From: an uncultured Eubacteriales bacterium
Lineage (GTDB): Bacteria > Bacillota > Clostridia > Christensenellales > Borkfalkiaceae
Direction: 5' to 3'
Length of the DNA stretch: 21,808 nucleotides
Assembly: GCA_949745625.1 (NCBI GenBank)
Contig: CATJZR010000128.1
Coordinates: 1-21,808 of the forward strand
In this document: positions 1 to 6,558 of the stretch, one piece after another
How the letters are laid out: the number at the start of each line of letters is the position of its first letter
Numbering within the stretch: position 1 is the stretch's first letter
Program-made: the position numbers and the translations under genes
Notes under the pieces: generated by a model
What the model was told of the DNA's origin: nothing
Databases searched by the model: none
Seen by the model: the letters and a program-made list of their open reading frames with translations, nothing else

Positions 1-429
1 CTTGCGGGCACGGCGCGCTTTCTTGCTGGCAGAATAGCCGAGAAATACGGCGTCAAAACGAGGGCGATAGAACTGTCCTCACTGCAAAGATGCGCCGCTC
101 ACATACAGGCGAGAATAGACGTAACCGAGGCGTTCAACTGCGGAGGAGCTGCCGTCAAAGCCGCGTTCGAGGGTAAGACGGGGCTTGTCATAACGCTTAA
201 ACGCGTTTCTGACGACCCGTATATGTGCGTTGCCGAGTCGGCAGACGTTCACAAAATAGCAAACGTGGAAAAAAAGGTGCCGCCCGAATGGATAACAGAG
301 GACGGTACATACGTCAGGCAGGAGCTTGTCCATTACATAATGCCGCTCATACAGGCAGAGATTACCCCGCTTTGGGTAAACGGGCTGCCCAGACATGTGC
401 GGCTTAATGAAACGCCTTTAAAAAGATAA
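1..429 (+). CDS. pfkA: 6-phosphofructokinase, C-terminal part (5' end outside window)
   Basis: The frame is open from base 1 to a TAA at 427-429, giving the last 142 residues of a phosphofructokinase (first committed step of glycolysis, cytoplasmic; fructose-6-phosphate to fructose-1,6-bisphosphate). Recognisable family segments are ELSSLQRCAAHIQARIDVTEA, followed by a Gly/Ala-rich helix, then ADVHKIANVEKKVPPEWI and a C-terminal GLPRHVRL. The ADVxKIANxEKKVPxEWI block is one I associate with clostridial and Thermotoga-like enzymes, several of which use pyrophosphate. The residues that decide ATP versus PPi lie upstream of the window, so the phosphoryl donor cannot be assigned. A GAAA-loop hairpin lies just after the stop. 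Confidence 0.9.
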   Translation, partial: LAGTARFLAGRIAEKYGVKTRAIELSSLQRCAAHIQARIDVTEAFNCGGAAVKAAFEGKTGLVITLKRVSDDPYMCVAESADVHKIANVEKKVPPEWITEDGTYVRQELVHYIMPLIQAEITPLWVNGLPRHVRLNETPLKR

Positions 430-435
430 CGCCGG

Positions 436-470
436 CCGTCCCCGAAAGGGGGCGGTTACTTCTTGTTTTT
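436..470. terminator. Probable intrinsic terminator between convergent genes
   Basis: An 8-bp stem (436-443 with 448-455, one G-T pair) closes a GAAA tetraloop. On the plus strand a T-rich stretch (456-470) follows, ending in TTTTT. On the minus strand a T-run lies about 9 bases beyond the stem. The hairpin sits between the stop of the phosphofructokinase gene and the stop of the small minus-strand ORF, so it may serve both. Confidence 0.6.
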
Positions 471-662
471 AACGCGGTTTGCAATCGCTTCGTGTCTTTC
501 TAACACGTTTGCCATTGCGTTGTACTCGGGCGCGCGCTGCGGCGCGGGTTCGGGCGGCGCGGTATTCTCTGCGGGCGCGGGTTCCGGCGCGGGCGGGGAA
601 ATTCCCTGTAACGCCTTTATTAAATTTAAAAGAGCGAATTTTTCCGTAATATTATCCTCCAT
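456..662 (-). CDS. Small Pro/Ala-rich hypothetical protein (68 aa)
   Basis: Function not recognised. The 68-residue product has a hydrophobic/charged N-terminal helix (TEKFALLNLIKALQG), a Pro/Ala/Glu-rich linker at about residues 24-46 with repeated PAP/PEPAP motifs, and a charged C-terminal helix ending ERHEAIANRVKNKK. There is no signal peptide or membrane segment, so it is probably cytoplasmic. Start choice is unclear: the only ATG (660-662) has no Shine-Dalgarno sequence upstream, whereas a good GGAGG lies inside codons 1-3. That would place initiation near codon 5 (ATT), or make the ORF spurious. In favour of a real gene are the sensible helix-linker-helix composition and a hairpin directly after the stop. 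Confidence 0.5.
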   Translation of the reverse strand: MEDNITEKFALLNLIKALQGISPPAPEPAPAENTAPPEPAPQRAPEYNAMANVLERHEAIANRVKNKK

Positions 663-697
663 AAATCAAATTTTCGTCAAAATCGCGTCGAAATTTA

Positions 698-726
698 TTG
701 CCTAATATTTACGTTTGGTGTATAAT
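698..726 (+). promoter_or_regulatory. SigA-type promoter for the lipoprotein gene
   Basis: A -35 box TTGCCT (698-703) and a -10 box TATAAT (721-726) are separated by 17 bp. The predicted transcript starts near 733 and has a leader of about 45 nt carrying CGGAG (766-770) ahead of the ATG at 778. Confidence 0.75.
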
Positions 727-777
727 TAACAAAGCCTATAAATTATTTTATGATTTATACCTCGTCGGAGTTTAAAT

Positions 778-3018
778 ATGCGTAAATTTTTTAAGAAAAT
801 TATATGTGTCGGTGCAGCTGCGGTTATGACCGCAAGCTTATTTGCGGTTTCCGCGTGCGGGGGCGTCTACAAGGGCGCCGCGCTGGAAGGCGATATTTCG
901 GGCGCCGTTTCGTCAAACGGCGGTTTTGCCGTTGAAAAGGGTAACTACGTTTACTATATAAACGGTAAGCAGACCAACACTGCGGACAATACCTTCGGGA
1001 AGGTCGCCACGGGCGCGATTATGCGTATATCCAAAGCCGACCTCGCCGCAAGAAATTACGCTAATACGCAGACGGTAGTTCCGGAAATAGCACATTCTGG
1101 CAATACAAACGGCGGACTTTTCGTTTACGGCGATTACGTTTACTACACTACGCCGTCCTCGGAAAAGAACAGCGACGGTGAAATTCTCAATTCGAATATT
1201 CTGTTCAAGCGCGCAAAGCTTGACGGAACGGAGGGAATGAGAGATTATTTTGCGCAGTATACCAGCAACGCCATAGAATACCGCTACGTTTTGGGCGACG
1301 ACGGCGTGGTGTATCTGCTTTACGTTGCTACGAGCGAAAGTCTTTACGGTACCGCTTACACCAATCTGCACTCTGTCAATACCGAAACGGGTACGGATAC
1401 TCTGCTCGCTTATAACGTGGACAGCGTAATGTTCGACAGTAAAGACGTTACTAATCCCCGCGTTTACTATACTATGAAGGTCAAGGATTTTGTTCTTGAC
1501 AAGTCGTTCGGTAACTACAATCAGGTTTATACCGTGACCGCTGACGCGACCGAGCCCAACGAATACGATTTTTCGGGCGTAAAGGATTACGACGCGGAAG
1601 AGGACCCGCTCTATGTCAACTGCGGCACGTTGGTGCTTGACGGTATAGGCATGGTGGACGGCAATCTCAACGTAACGCAGTTCAATGCCAAGGAGCTTGA
1701 AACCGAAAAGCTTTACCGCAGCCCTTACACCTATACGCTTTCCAATTACGAACATGGCACGCTGTTCTACACGCGCGTAAGCACAAACAACAAAACGGCT
1801 ATGCTGTTTGCCGTGGACGAGGACGAGGTGTTTTTGAAAGCGGGACATAAGCCTGCCGTAGGTAATCCCGAAAGCAATTTGCTTGTAGACGGTTCTAACG
1901 CGGCAAACTTCACCTATATATTTACCGGCGATACGCTCAGCGGCGCGTTCGTTGCAAGCGATAACGGACTTATTAAGGCGGGTATCGAAGGCGGCAAGCT
2001 GCTTACCGACGTGGATAATGACAATACTTTCTATCTTTCGACGGGCGGCAAGCCTACTATACTTTTCACCGAAAAGCACGGTGACAATAACTATGTTTAC
2101 TATTCCGAGTCGAACAGCGGTGCAAACGGCTACGTTATAAAGCGCCTCTGCTACGACGGCAGCTATACCGATTACAACAAGCTTCCCGTCGGCGACGACG
2201 TAAACAAATACACGCCTGTTCGCGTGCTCGATTTGGACTGTTCGAGCGATTGGTACAAGCCCGAGATGTTCGACGGTCAGATACTGTTCTCTTCGCAGAC
2301 CAAGAACATGACCGAGTACAGCAGCGGTACGGCGGATTACAGTCATATAATGGTTTGCGACGTGCGCAAGGACGGCGCGGTTATGACAAACCCGCAGCTT
2401 GACGAGCTTAACGAGCAGTACGAAAAGATTGCCGAAAAAATCGACGACGTAGACGAAACCACCTACGAAAATCTTAAAAACGCTTACCGTTATGCGCATT
2501 ATACCGGCGACGCGGACTATATCGATAAACTCATTAAGGCTTACGTAGAGATTAATGACGAGGATGAAGAAAAATTCTGGTCGAAGGAAACCGTAGCAAA
2601 GTTCAAGGATTTTGTTAGCGCGGAGGGCGACTGGGCGGACTTTGCCGACACCGTCAAGGTAAACGGTGTTGACGTTGCGGCAAACAGACTCGACTATTAC
2701 TATACGCTTCTCGGCACTATGACAGAGACCGATGCAGAGACTTACGACAAATATTTAAAGGATACCTACCTTCAAGCTTGGCCCGAAACCGATGAAAGCT
2801 GGTTTGAAAGCCTTTCGACGGGCGCTAAGGTCGGTTTCTTAATCGGAGTAATCGGCGGTTCGCTTCTCGTAATCGCGGCAGGTACGGTTGTTGCGCTGGT
2901 AATAATCAGAAAGCGCAAATCGAAGCTTCCTACTTACACTAAAAAGCGCATCAAGGTCGATACGACCGACGACAAGAGCGTCGACGTATATTCGACAGAC
3001 GACGAAACCAACGAATAA
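778..3018 (+). CDS. Large secreted lipoprotein with C-terminal transmembrane helix (746 aa)
   Basis: The N-terminus is a lipoprotein signal: a KK-rich start, a hydrophobic core and lipobox V-S-A-C with the lipidated cysteine at residue 27. The body is rich in short Tyr- and Gly-containing strands of the type 'GNYVYYINGK', 'GDYVYYTTP' and 'NNYVYYSES'. This resembles the DUF5050-type beta-propeller repeats of clostridial surface lipoproteins (inference from motif only). A helical, acidic region follows at about residues 545-670. Residues about 685-710 form a strong membrane helix (VGFLIGVIGGSLLVIAAGTV onward), followed by RKRKSK and an acidic cytosolic tail of about 36 residues. Lipidation plus a C-terminal anchor in one protein is unusual. 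CGGAG at 766-770 supports the ATG at 778. It is monocistronic between its own promoter and terminator. Biochemical role unknown. Confidence 0.85.
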   Translation: MRKFFKKIICVGAAAVMTASLFAVSACGGVYKGAALEGDISGAVSSNGGFAVEKGNYVYYINGKQTNTADNTFGKVATGAIMRISKADLAARNYANTQTVVPEIAHSGNTNGGLFVYGDYVYYTTPSSEKNSDGEILNSNILFKRAKLDGTEGMRDYFAQYTSNAIEYRYVLGDDGVVYLLYVATSESLYGTAYTNLHSVNTETGTDTLLAYNVDSVMFDSKDVTNPRVYYTMKVKDFVLDKSFGNYNQVYTVTADATEPNEYDFSGVKDYDAEEDPLYVNCGTLVLDGIGMVDGNLNVTQFNAKELETEKLYRSPYTYTLSNYEHGTLFYTRVSTNNKTAMLFAVDEDEVFLKAGHKPAVGNPESNLLVDGSNAANFTYIFTGDTLSGAFVASDNGLIKAGIEGGKLLTDVDNDNTFYLSTGGKPTILFTEKHGDNNYVYYSESNSGANGYVIKRLCYDGSYTDYNKLPVGDDVNKYTPVRVLDLDCSSDWYKPEMFDGQILFSSQTKNMTEYSSGTADYSHIMVCDVRKDGAVMTNPQLDELNEQYEKIAEKIDDVDETTYENLKNAYRYAHYTGDADYIDKLIKAYVEINDEDEEKFWSKETVAKFKDFVSAEGDWADFADTVKVNGVDVAANRLDYYYTLLGTMTETDAETYDKYLKDTYLQAWPETDESWFESLSTGAKVGFLIGVIGGSLLVIAAGTVVALVIIRKRKSKLPTYTKKRIKVDTTDDKSVDVYSTDDETNE

Positions 3019-3029
3019 AATAAAAATAC

Positions 3030-3063
3030 GCAACCCCTTCGTGCATAAGCGCGAGGGGGTTGC
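3030..3063 (+). terminator. Intrinsic terminator after the lipoprotein gene
   Basis: GCAACCCC (3030-3037) pairs perfectly with GGGGTTGC (3056-3063), with further short pairs inside the arm. An A-rich stretch precedes it and a moderately T-rich stretch follows. It lies 12 bases beyond the stop codon. Confidence 0.65.
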
Positions 3064-3137
3064 TCATATTAAATTTTGCCCGACGCCCGTAACGGCGAAA
3101 CAAGCCGCAAAAAAATTAAATTAATTGTAAAAAACAG

Positions 3138-3166
3138 TTTACAAATACGGTAAATATTAATATAAT
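3138..3166 (+). promoter_or_regulatory. SigA-type promoter for the zinc-ribbon gene
   Basis: TTTACA (3138-3143) and TATAAT (3161-3166) with a 17-bp spacer, the same layout as the ksgA promoter. The leader is about 35 nt and contains CGGAG (3196-3200) ahead of the ATG at 3208. Confidence 0.8.
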
Positions 3167-3207
3167 GATACAGCGAAACAAAGCTGATATCATTTCGGAG
3201 ATTTAAT

Positions 3208-3708
3208 ATGGTAAGATACGTAAAATGTCCGCGCTGCGAACTCAATTATATCGACGAGGAAAAGCAGGAATACTGCGACGTGTGCCTGGCGGAAATGCAC
3301 GGAGACAGATTGCAGTTTGCCGACCTTGACGAGGAGGATTTGGAGGCAATCGACGCGGAACTCGAAACCGAGCTCTGTTCTGTCTGCGGAGTAAATCCCG
3401 TACGCTACGGTGAAAAGGTTTGCGAAAGCTGTAAGCAGGAAAGCTCTGAGTACGAAGAAGACGAGGAAATCGATATTGAAAAGGACGAGGAGTGGAAGAA
3501 CTACCTTGACGAGGACGACGGCGACCTTACTGTTGATACCGAAACTCTCGATGAAGAGCTTGACGGCGAATTCGATTCCGAGGAAAGCGAAGATATCTAC
3601 GACGAGGACGACTTTTTCGAGGAGGACCTCGAACCTCTTGCCGATTATGACGAGGACGAAGATGACCTCGACGACGATGATGACGAGGATGAGGACGACG
3701 ATTTTTAA
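3208..3708 (+). CDS. Double zinc-ribbon protein with hyperacidic C-terminal tail (166 aa)
   Basis: Function not recognised. Two CxxC pairs near the N-terminus (C7/C10 with C23/C26) form one probable zinc ribbon, and a second set (C57/C60 with C72/C75) forms another. From about residue 78 to the end the protein is almost entirely Asp/Glu with a few hydrophobics (WKNYLDE, DDFFEEDLEPL), finishing in a run of Asp. It is probably a soluble cytoplasmic protein with a disordered polyanionic tail. Such tails can mimic nucleic acid or bind basic proteins or metal, but no role can be assigned here. The start is supported by CGGAG at 3196-3200. It is monocistronic between a clear promoter and a strong terminator. 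Confidence 0.8.
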   Translation: MVRYVKCPRCELNYIDEEKQEYCDVCLAEMHGDRLQFADLDEEDLEAIDAELETELCSVCGVNPVRYGEKVCESCKQESSEYEEDEEIDIEKDEEWKNYLDEDDGDLTVDTETLDEELDGEFDSEESEDIYDEDDFFEEDLEPLADYDEDEDDLDDDDDEDEDDDF

Positions 3709-3717
3709 TCTGACAAA

Positions 3718-3750
3718 TGCGCCCGCCGAAACGGCGGGCGCATAATTTTT
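3718..3750 (+). terminator. Strong intrinsic terminator after the zinc-ribbon gene
   Basis: An 11-bp perfect GC-rich stem (3718-3728 with 3732-3742) is followed within three bases by TTTTT (3746-3750). Confidence 0.9.
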
Positions 3751-3774
3751 GTCCGAAATGGCAAAAATATCCTT

Positions 3775-4026
3775 ATGATTAAAGTTAACACAACCATAAA
3801 CGCAATCAAGGAAACGATAAACGCACTCAACCAAAAGCCCGTTACCGTCAAGCTCAACCTTGGCAGAAACAAGTACGTTACCTTTCCCGCTACGCTTAAC
3901 GGCATTTATCCCTCGCTTTTCACCGTCAGTCCCGACGATAAAAGCTTCCTCGGTAAAACAGCGTATTCATATTCCGAGATACTCTGCGGCAGGGTCAAAA
4001 TAGCCGTGAGGGATAAGGACGCGTAA
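3775..4026 (+). CDS. veg: Veg family protein (83 aa)
   Basis: A small soluble protein matching the Veg/DUF1021 family by length (86 aa in Bacillus subtilis) and by layout. It has a short N-terminal helix, a basic strand ending GRNKYVTFPATLNGIYPSLFTV, and the characteristic 'YSYSEIL' followed by a short beta strand. In B. subtilis Veg promotes biofilm matrix gene expression and has been linked to germination. Its role in clostridia is not established. No Shine-Dalgarno sequence or clear promoter precedes the ATG, and no alternative in-frame start exists between it and the upstream terminator. It lies upstream of sipL and ispE, a neighbourhood seen in clostridia, where veg-ksgA-ispE genes tend to cluster. 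Confidence 0.88.
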   Translation: MIKVNTTINAIKETINALNQKPVTVKLNLGRNKYVTFPATLNGIYPSLFTVSPDDKSFLGKTAYSYSEILCGRVKIAVRDKDA

Positions 4027-4080
4027 GGCGTTGTCGCGGTTTTTAGCCGCATAAGTTTTCTTTACCGAAATAAATTTTTT

Positions 4081-4110
4081 GGCATATCCCGCGCTGGTAA
4101 AACATATTAT
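4081..4110 (+). promoter_or_regulatory. Candidate mother-cell SigE-type promoter of sipL
   Basis: ATA (4084-4086), 16 bases, then CATATTAT (4103-4110) fits the SigE pattern ATA-N16-CATANNNT known from Bacillus and clostridia. The same TATCC-N13-CATA arrangement recurs before spoIVFA (14498-14523). SipL is a SigE-dependent mother-cell gene in Clostridioides difficile, which fits. Identity of the sigma factor is inference. Confidence 0.5.
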
Positions 4111-4133
4111 AGCCTTGTATACAGGAGGTTTAT

Positions 4134-5606
4134 ATGTCTTTATCAACGCAGAGCGCGGCGGGAGCGTATTCAAGGCGCGTTGCCGTAATCAAATCACAGT
4201 CAATCGTGGAAATACGCTTTTCGGGTCGGGAAGCGGGTGAAATAATAGCGGTTTATCCTCAGGTCTGTCTGTCCTCGTGTGAGGTGGGCTCTGGCAGGGT
4301 CACGTACGGAGGCAGGCTTATATGCACGCTGGTTTACGTTGACGAGGACGGCAAGCTTTGCCGCGTGCAGAAGGGTGCGGAATTTTCCCACTATGCCGAC
4401 GACGATAACCTTGCGCCCGCTAATACCGCGCTTTGCGCGCTTTCGTGTGAGAGAACGCAGGTCAAGCGCGACGGCTCTTCCTACGTTGTTGCGGCGGTAA
4501 TCGGCGCGGAAATTTCCGTATATGCAACCTCCGAGCGCAGTATTTTAACCTCGGCGGAGGGCGCGGTAACTCTTACCGAAACCAAAAAGCTTTTTTCCGC
4601 CGTCACCTTCACCGGCGAAAGCGAGGTCGAGGATGACTTCGATTGCAACGCCGAGGACGTGTTGGTTCCCGCTGCCGAGGTGCTCGTCACCGACTGCAAC
4701 GTGCGTGCGGGCATGGCGGAAATTAACGGCGAAATATATCTTTCTATGCTTGCAATGCGCGACGGTAAACCTGTTTGCTTTGACAGAATTATACCTTTTA
4801 AATCGGAAATTGCGTGCGAGGATGCGTTGCTTGCCCGCAAGGCGGTATGCCGTGCAGAGATAAAGGAAATCAGCGTAGAGGCGCGCGTGGACGAAGAAAA
4901 GGGCAAGTGCGGCGTAGACGCGGTAATTCAGCTTTCTTTTGCGGGCAGATACTACGATGAGGAGGAAACGCAGCTTATACTCGACGCGTTTTCAATCGAA
5001 AACGAGCTTAAACTCGCTTACGCAGAGGAAACCGTCAGTCCCTGCACCGAGATAAAGGTATTTTCGGAGCGCGTAAGCGGGCTTTGCGCAACGAAAGCCA
5101 AGCTCGATTTTACCTGCGCAATGCTGGCTGCGGCGCTGCCCAAAGCGGAATTCGTTCGCACGGAAAAGGGAGTAGAGGGCAGCATTTCCTCAACTTTACT
5201 GTACGAGCAGAACGGTGAAATTCGCTCTACCGAAATAAATCTGCCCTTCGCTGTCGACCTTATCGGACTTAATAACTGCGGCGAAGAAATAAGCGTTGCC
5301 GTCTGCGGCGTGAATATCCGTCAGCGTTCCGAGGGCGAGTGTGAGGCGGAAGCGGTCGTCAAAATCGCCGTCGCCGACAGCGAGGACTGCTCGGTCAGAT
5401 ACGTTTGCGAAATTACAGAGGCGGAAAAGCTTAAAGCAAACGACTGCGCTATAAGCGTCTATATACCCGCCGCAGGCGACGATTTGTGGAGCACCGCAAA
5501 GAGCCTCAGGCAGAGCCCCGATATGATTAAGGAAACAAACCCCTCTCTTTCTTTCCCTCTTACGGGCAGCGAAAGAATAGTGGTATTCAGGGGCAAGACC
5601 GAATAA
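4134..5606 (+). CDS. sipL: SipL-like spore coat morphogenesis protein, DUF3794 (SPOCS) repeats plus LysM-like domain (490 aa)
   Basis: The protein has the architecture of C. difficile SipL, which binds SpoIVA and recruits coat to the forespore from the mother cell. It has successive SPOCS/DUF3794 beta-rich modules (phrases such as 'VEDDFDCNAEDVLVPAAEVLVTD' style linkers, then 'GEIYLSMLAMRDGKP') and ends in a LysM-like segment. In that segment (about residues 440-490) 'ISVYIPAAGDDLWSTAKSL' is followed by 'MIKETNPSLSFPL' and a VVFRG strand. In SipL this domain contacts SpoIVA. There is no signal peptide, which fits a mother-cell cytosolic coat protein. A strong AGGAGG at 4122-4127 fixes the ATG at 4134. 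A SigE-like promoter precedes it and a terminator hairpin follows. Other DUF3794-LysM paralogues exist, so orthology to SipL itself is likely but not proven. Confidence 0.82.
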   Translation: MSLSTQSAAGAYSRRVAVIKSQSIVEIRFSGREAGEIIAVYPQVCLSSCEVGSGRVTYGGRLICTLVYVDEDGKLCRVQKGAEFSHYADDDNLAPANTALCALSCERTQVKRDGSSYVVAAVIGAEISVYATSERSILTSAEGAVTLTETKKLFSAVTFTGESEVEDDFDCNAEDVLVPAAEVLVTDCNVRAGMAEINGEIYLSMLAMRDGKPVCFDRIIPFKSEIACEDALLARKAVCRAEIKEISVEARVDEEKGKCGVDAVIQLSFAGRYYDEEETQLILDAFSIENELKLAYAEETVSPCTEIKVFSERVSGLCATKAKLDFTCAMLAAALPKAEFVRTEKGVEGSISSTLLYEQNGEIRSTEINLPFAVDLIGLNNCGEEISVAVCGVNIRQRSEGECEAEAVVKIAVADSEDCSVRYVCEITEAEKLKANDCAISVYIPAAGDDLWSTAKSLRQSPDMIKETNPSLSFPLTGSERIVVFRGKTE

Positions 5607-5616
5607 TAAAAACAGA

Positions 5617-5649
5617 AAAAGGCAGTACATAAGGTGCTGCCTTTTCCGT
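5617..5649 (+). terminator. Intrinsic terminator after sipL
   Basis: A 12-bp arm (5617-5628, AAAAGGCAGTAC) pairs with 5634-5645 (GTGCTGCCTTTT, one G-T pair) around a 5-base loop. The 3' arm ends in TTTT. It begins 10 bases after the stop. Confidence 0.8.
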
Positions 5650-5686
5650 TACTTTTACACGAATAATCTTCGGCGGTTTTTTTTGT

Positions 5687-5715
5687 TTGTATTTTTTATT
5701 GCGTTGTGTTATAAT
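5687..5715 (+). promoter_or_regulatory. SigA-type promoter of ispE, predicted leaderless
   Basis: TTGTAT (5687-5692), a 17-bp spacer and TATAAT (5710-5715). Only six bases separate the -10 box from the ATG at 5722, so the expected +1 is the A of the start codon. No Shine-Dalgarno sequence is present. Confidence 0.75.
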
Positions 5716-5721
5716 ACGGCT

Positions 5722-6555
5722 ATGAGCTGCGTGCGGGTAAAGGCTTACGCCAAAATAAATTTAACGCTTTATGTTTGCGGTACGGCGGACGGGAATCATA
5801 AGCTTGACAGTTTGGTCGCATCAGTCGGTCTGTGCGATACCGTTATCGTAAGAAAACGGCGCGACGGGCGCGTTACGGTTAAAATGCACGGCGCGGAAAT
5901 TCACGGTGAAAATAACGCAGTTAAAGCTGCGGAGCTGTTTATAAAAGAGTTTTCAACCTGCGGTGCGGACATCGAAATTATTAAGCGCATACCTATGGGG
6001 GCGGGTCTCGGCGGTTCGTCTGCGGATGCCGCCGGCGTGCTAAATGCACTCGCTCGGCTTTACCGCGTCAAGGATAACGAAAGGCTTGCAAAGCTCGCCG
6101 ACGCAACCGGCAGCGACACGCGCTATATGCTCGGCGGCGGTTGGGCGCGGCTGTTCGGTCGCGGTGATACCGTAAAGCGGGTAAGCGGCAAGCTGAGGGT
6201 GTGGCTTTTATTGCTCGTACCCGAGGAAAAGGTAAGCACGCCGCAGTGTTTTGCGGCGTTCGATAAAAACGGTGCAGTTGGCGGAAACAGCGACGAAGCC
6301 GAAAGGGCGGTGAACCGCGGCGACGTATACGCGCTTGCGGCAAGCCTGAACAATGCGCTTATGCCCGCCGCTGCCGGTCTTTCAAGCGGGGTTTCTGATT
6401 GCGCCGGTGCGCTTAAAGGGCTTGAACCGCTTGCAGTAAACATGACGGGCTCGGGCAGCGGAGTTTACGCGCTGTTCGCGTCACGGCGGCTTTGCGTACG
6501 CGCAAAGCGCAGCTATCGCGGAACGGCTCGGGCTTATATATTAAAAACGAGGTGA
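5722..6555 (+). CDS. ispE: 4-diphosphocytidyl-2-C-methyl-D-erythritol kinase (277 aa)
   Basis: A GHMP-family kinase of the MEP isoprenoid pathway that phosphorylates CDP-methylerythritol at the 2-hydroxyl using ATP, in the cytoplasm. The N-terminus VKAYAKINLTLYV is the family signature (K11, N13). The ATP-binding glycine loop is PMGAGLGGSSADAA (A94-A104). The catalytic Asp is probably D132 in 'GSDTRYMLGGGWARLFGRGD'. The usual 'GSDVPF' here reads GSDTRY, a divergence next to the active site. The C-terminal 'NMTGSGSGVYALF' is the third GHMP motif. I start at ATG 5722 rather than the in-frame TTG at 5683, because family proteins begin close to the KINL motif and the TTG lies upstream of the promoter's -35 box. 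It heads a tight run with the next two genes. Confidence 0.92.
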   Translation: MSCVRVKAYAKINLTLYVCGTADGNHKLDSLVASVGLCDTVIVRKRRDGRVTVKMHGAEIHGENNAVKAAELFIKEFSTCGADIEIIKRIPMGAGLGGSSADAAGVLNALARLYRVKDNERLAKLADATGSDTRYMLGGGWARLFGRGDTVKRVSGKLRVWLLLLVPEEKVSTPQCFAAFDKNGAVGGNSDEAERAVNRGDVYALAASLNNALMPAAAGLSSGVSDCAGALKGLEPLAVNMTGSGSGVYALFASRRLCVRAKRSYRGTARAYILKTR

Positions 6556-6558
6556 ATT

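Noticed and set aside
913..2499. Long minus-strand open frame (528 codons) opposite the lipoprotein gene
   Set aside because: The lipoprotein frame has a promoter, ribosome site, signal peptide and terminator. The antisense product has no domain logic and is a shadow caused by codon bias that leaves few stop codons on the opposite strand.
3190..3834. Minus-strand frame of 214 codons with hydrophobic stretches opposite the zinc-ribbon gene
   Set aside because: The hydrophobic runs are the antisense of GAC/GAG-rich acidic codons (GTC/CTC). It runs across the terminator and into veg. Shadow frame.
4035..4060. Possible terminator after veg (GCGG/CCGC stem followed by T-rich bases)
   Set aside because: The stem is only four base pairs with a large loop. 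Too weak to annotate, so veg may read through into sipL.
5683..5721. Upstream in-frame TTG start for ispE
   Set aside because: It lies upstream of the -35 box of the only good promoter, has no ribosome site, and adds residues absent from the family.
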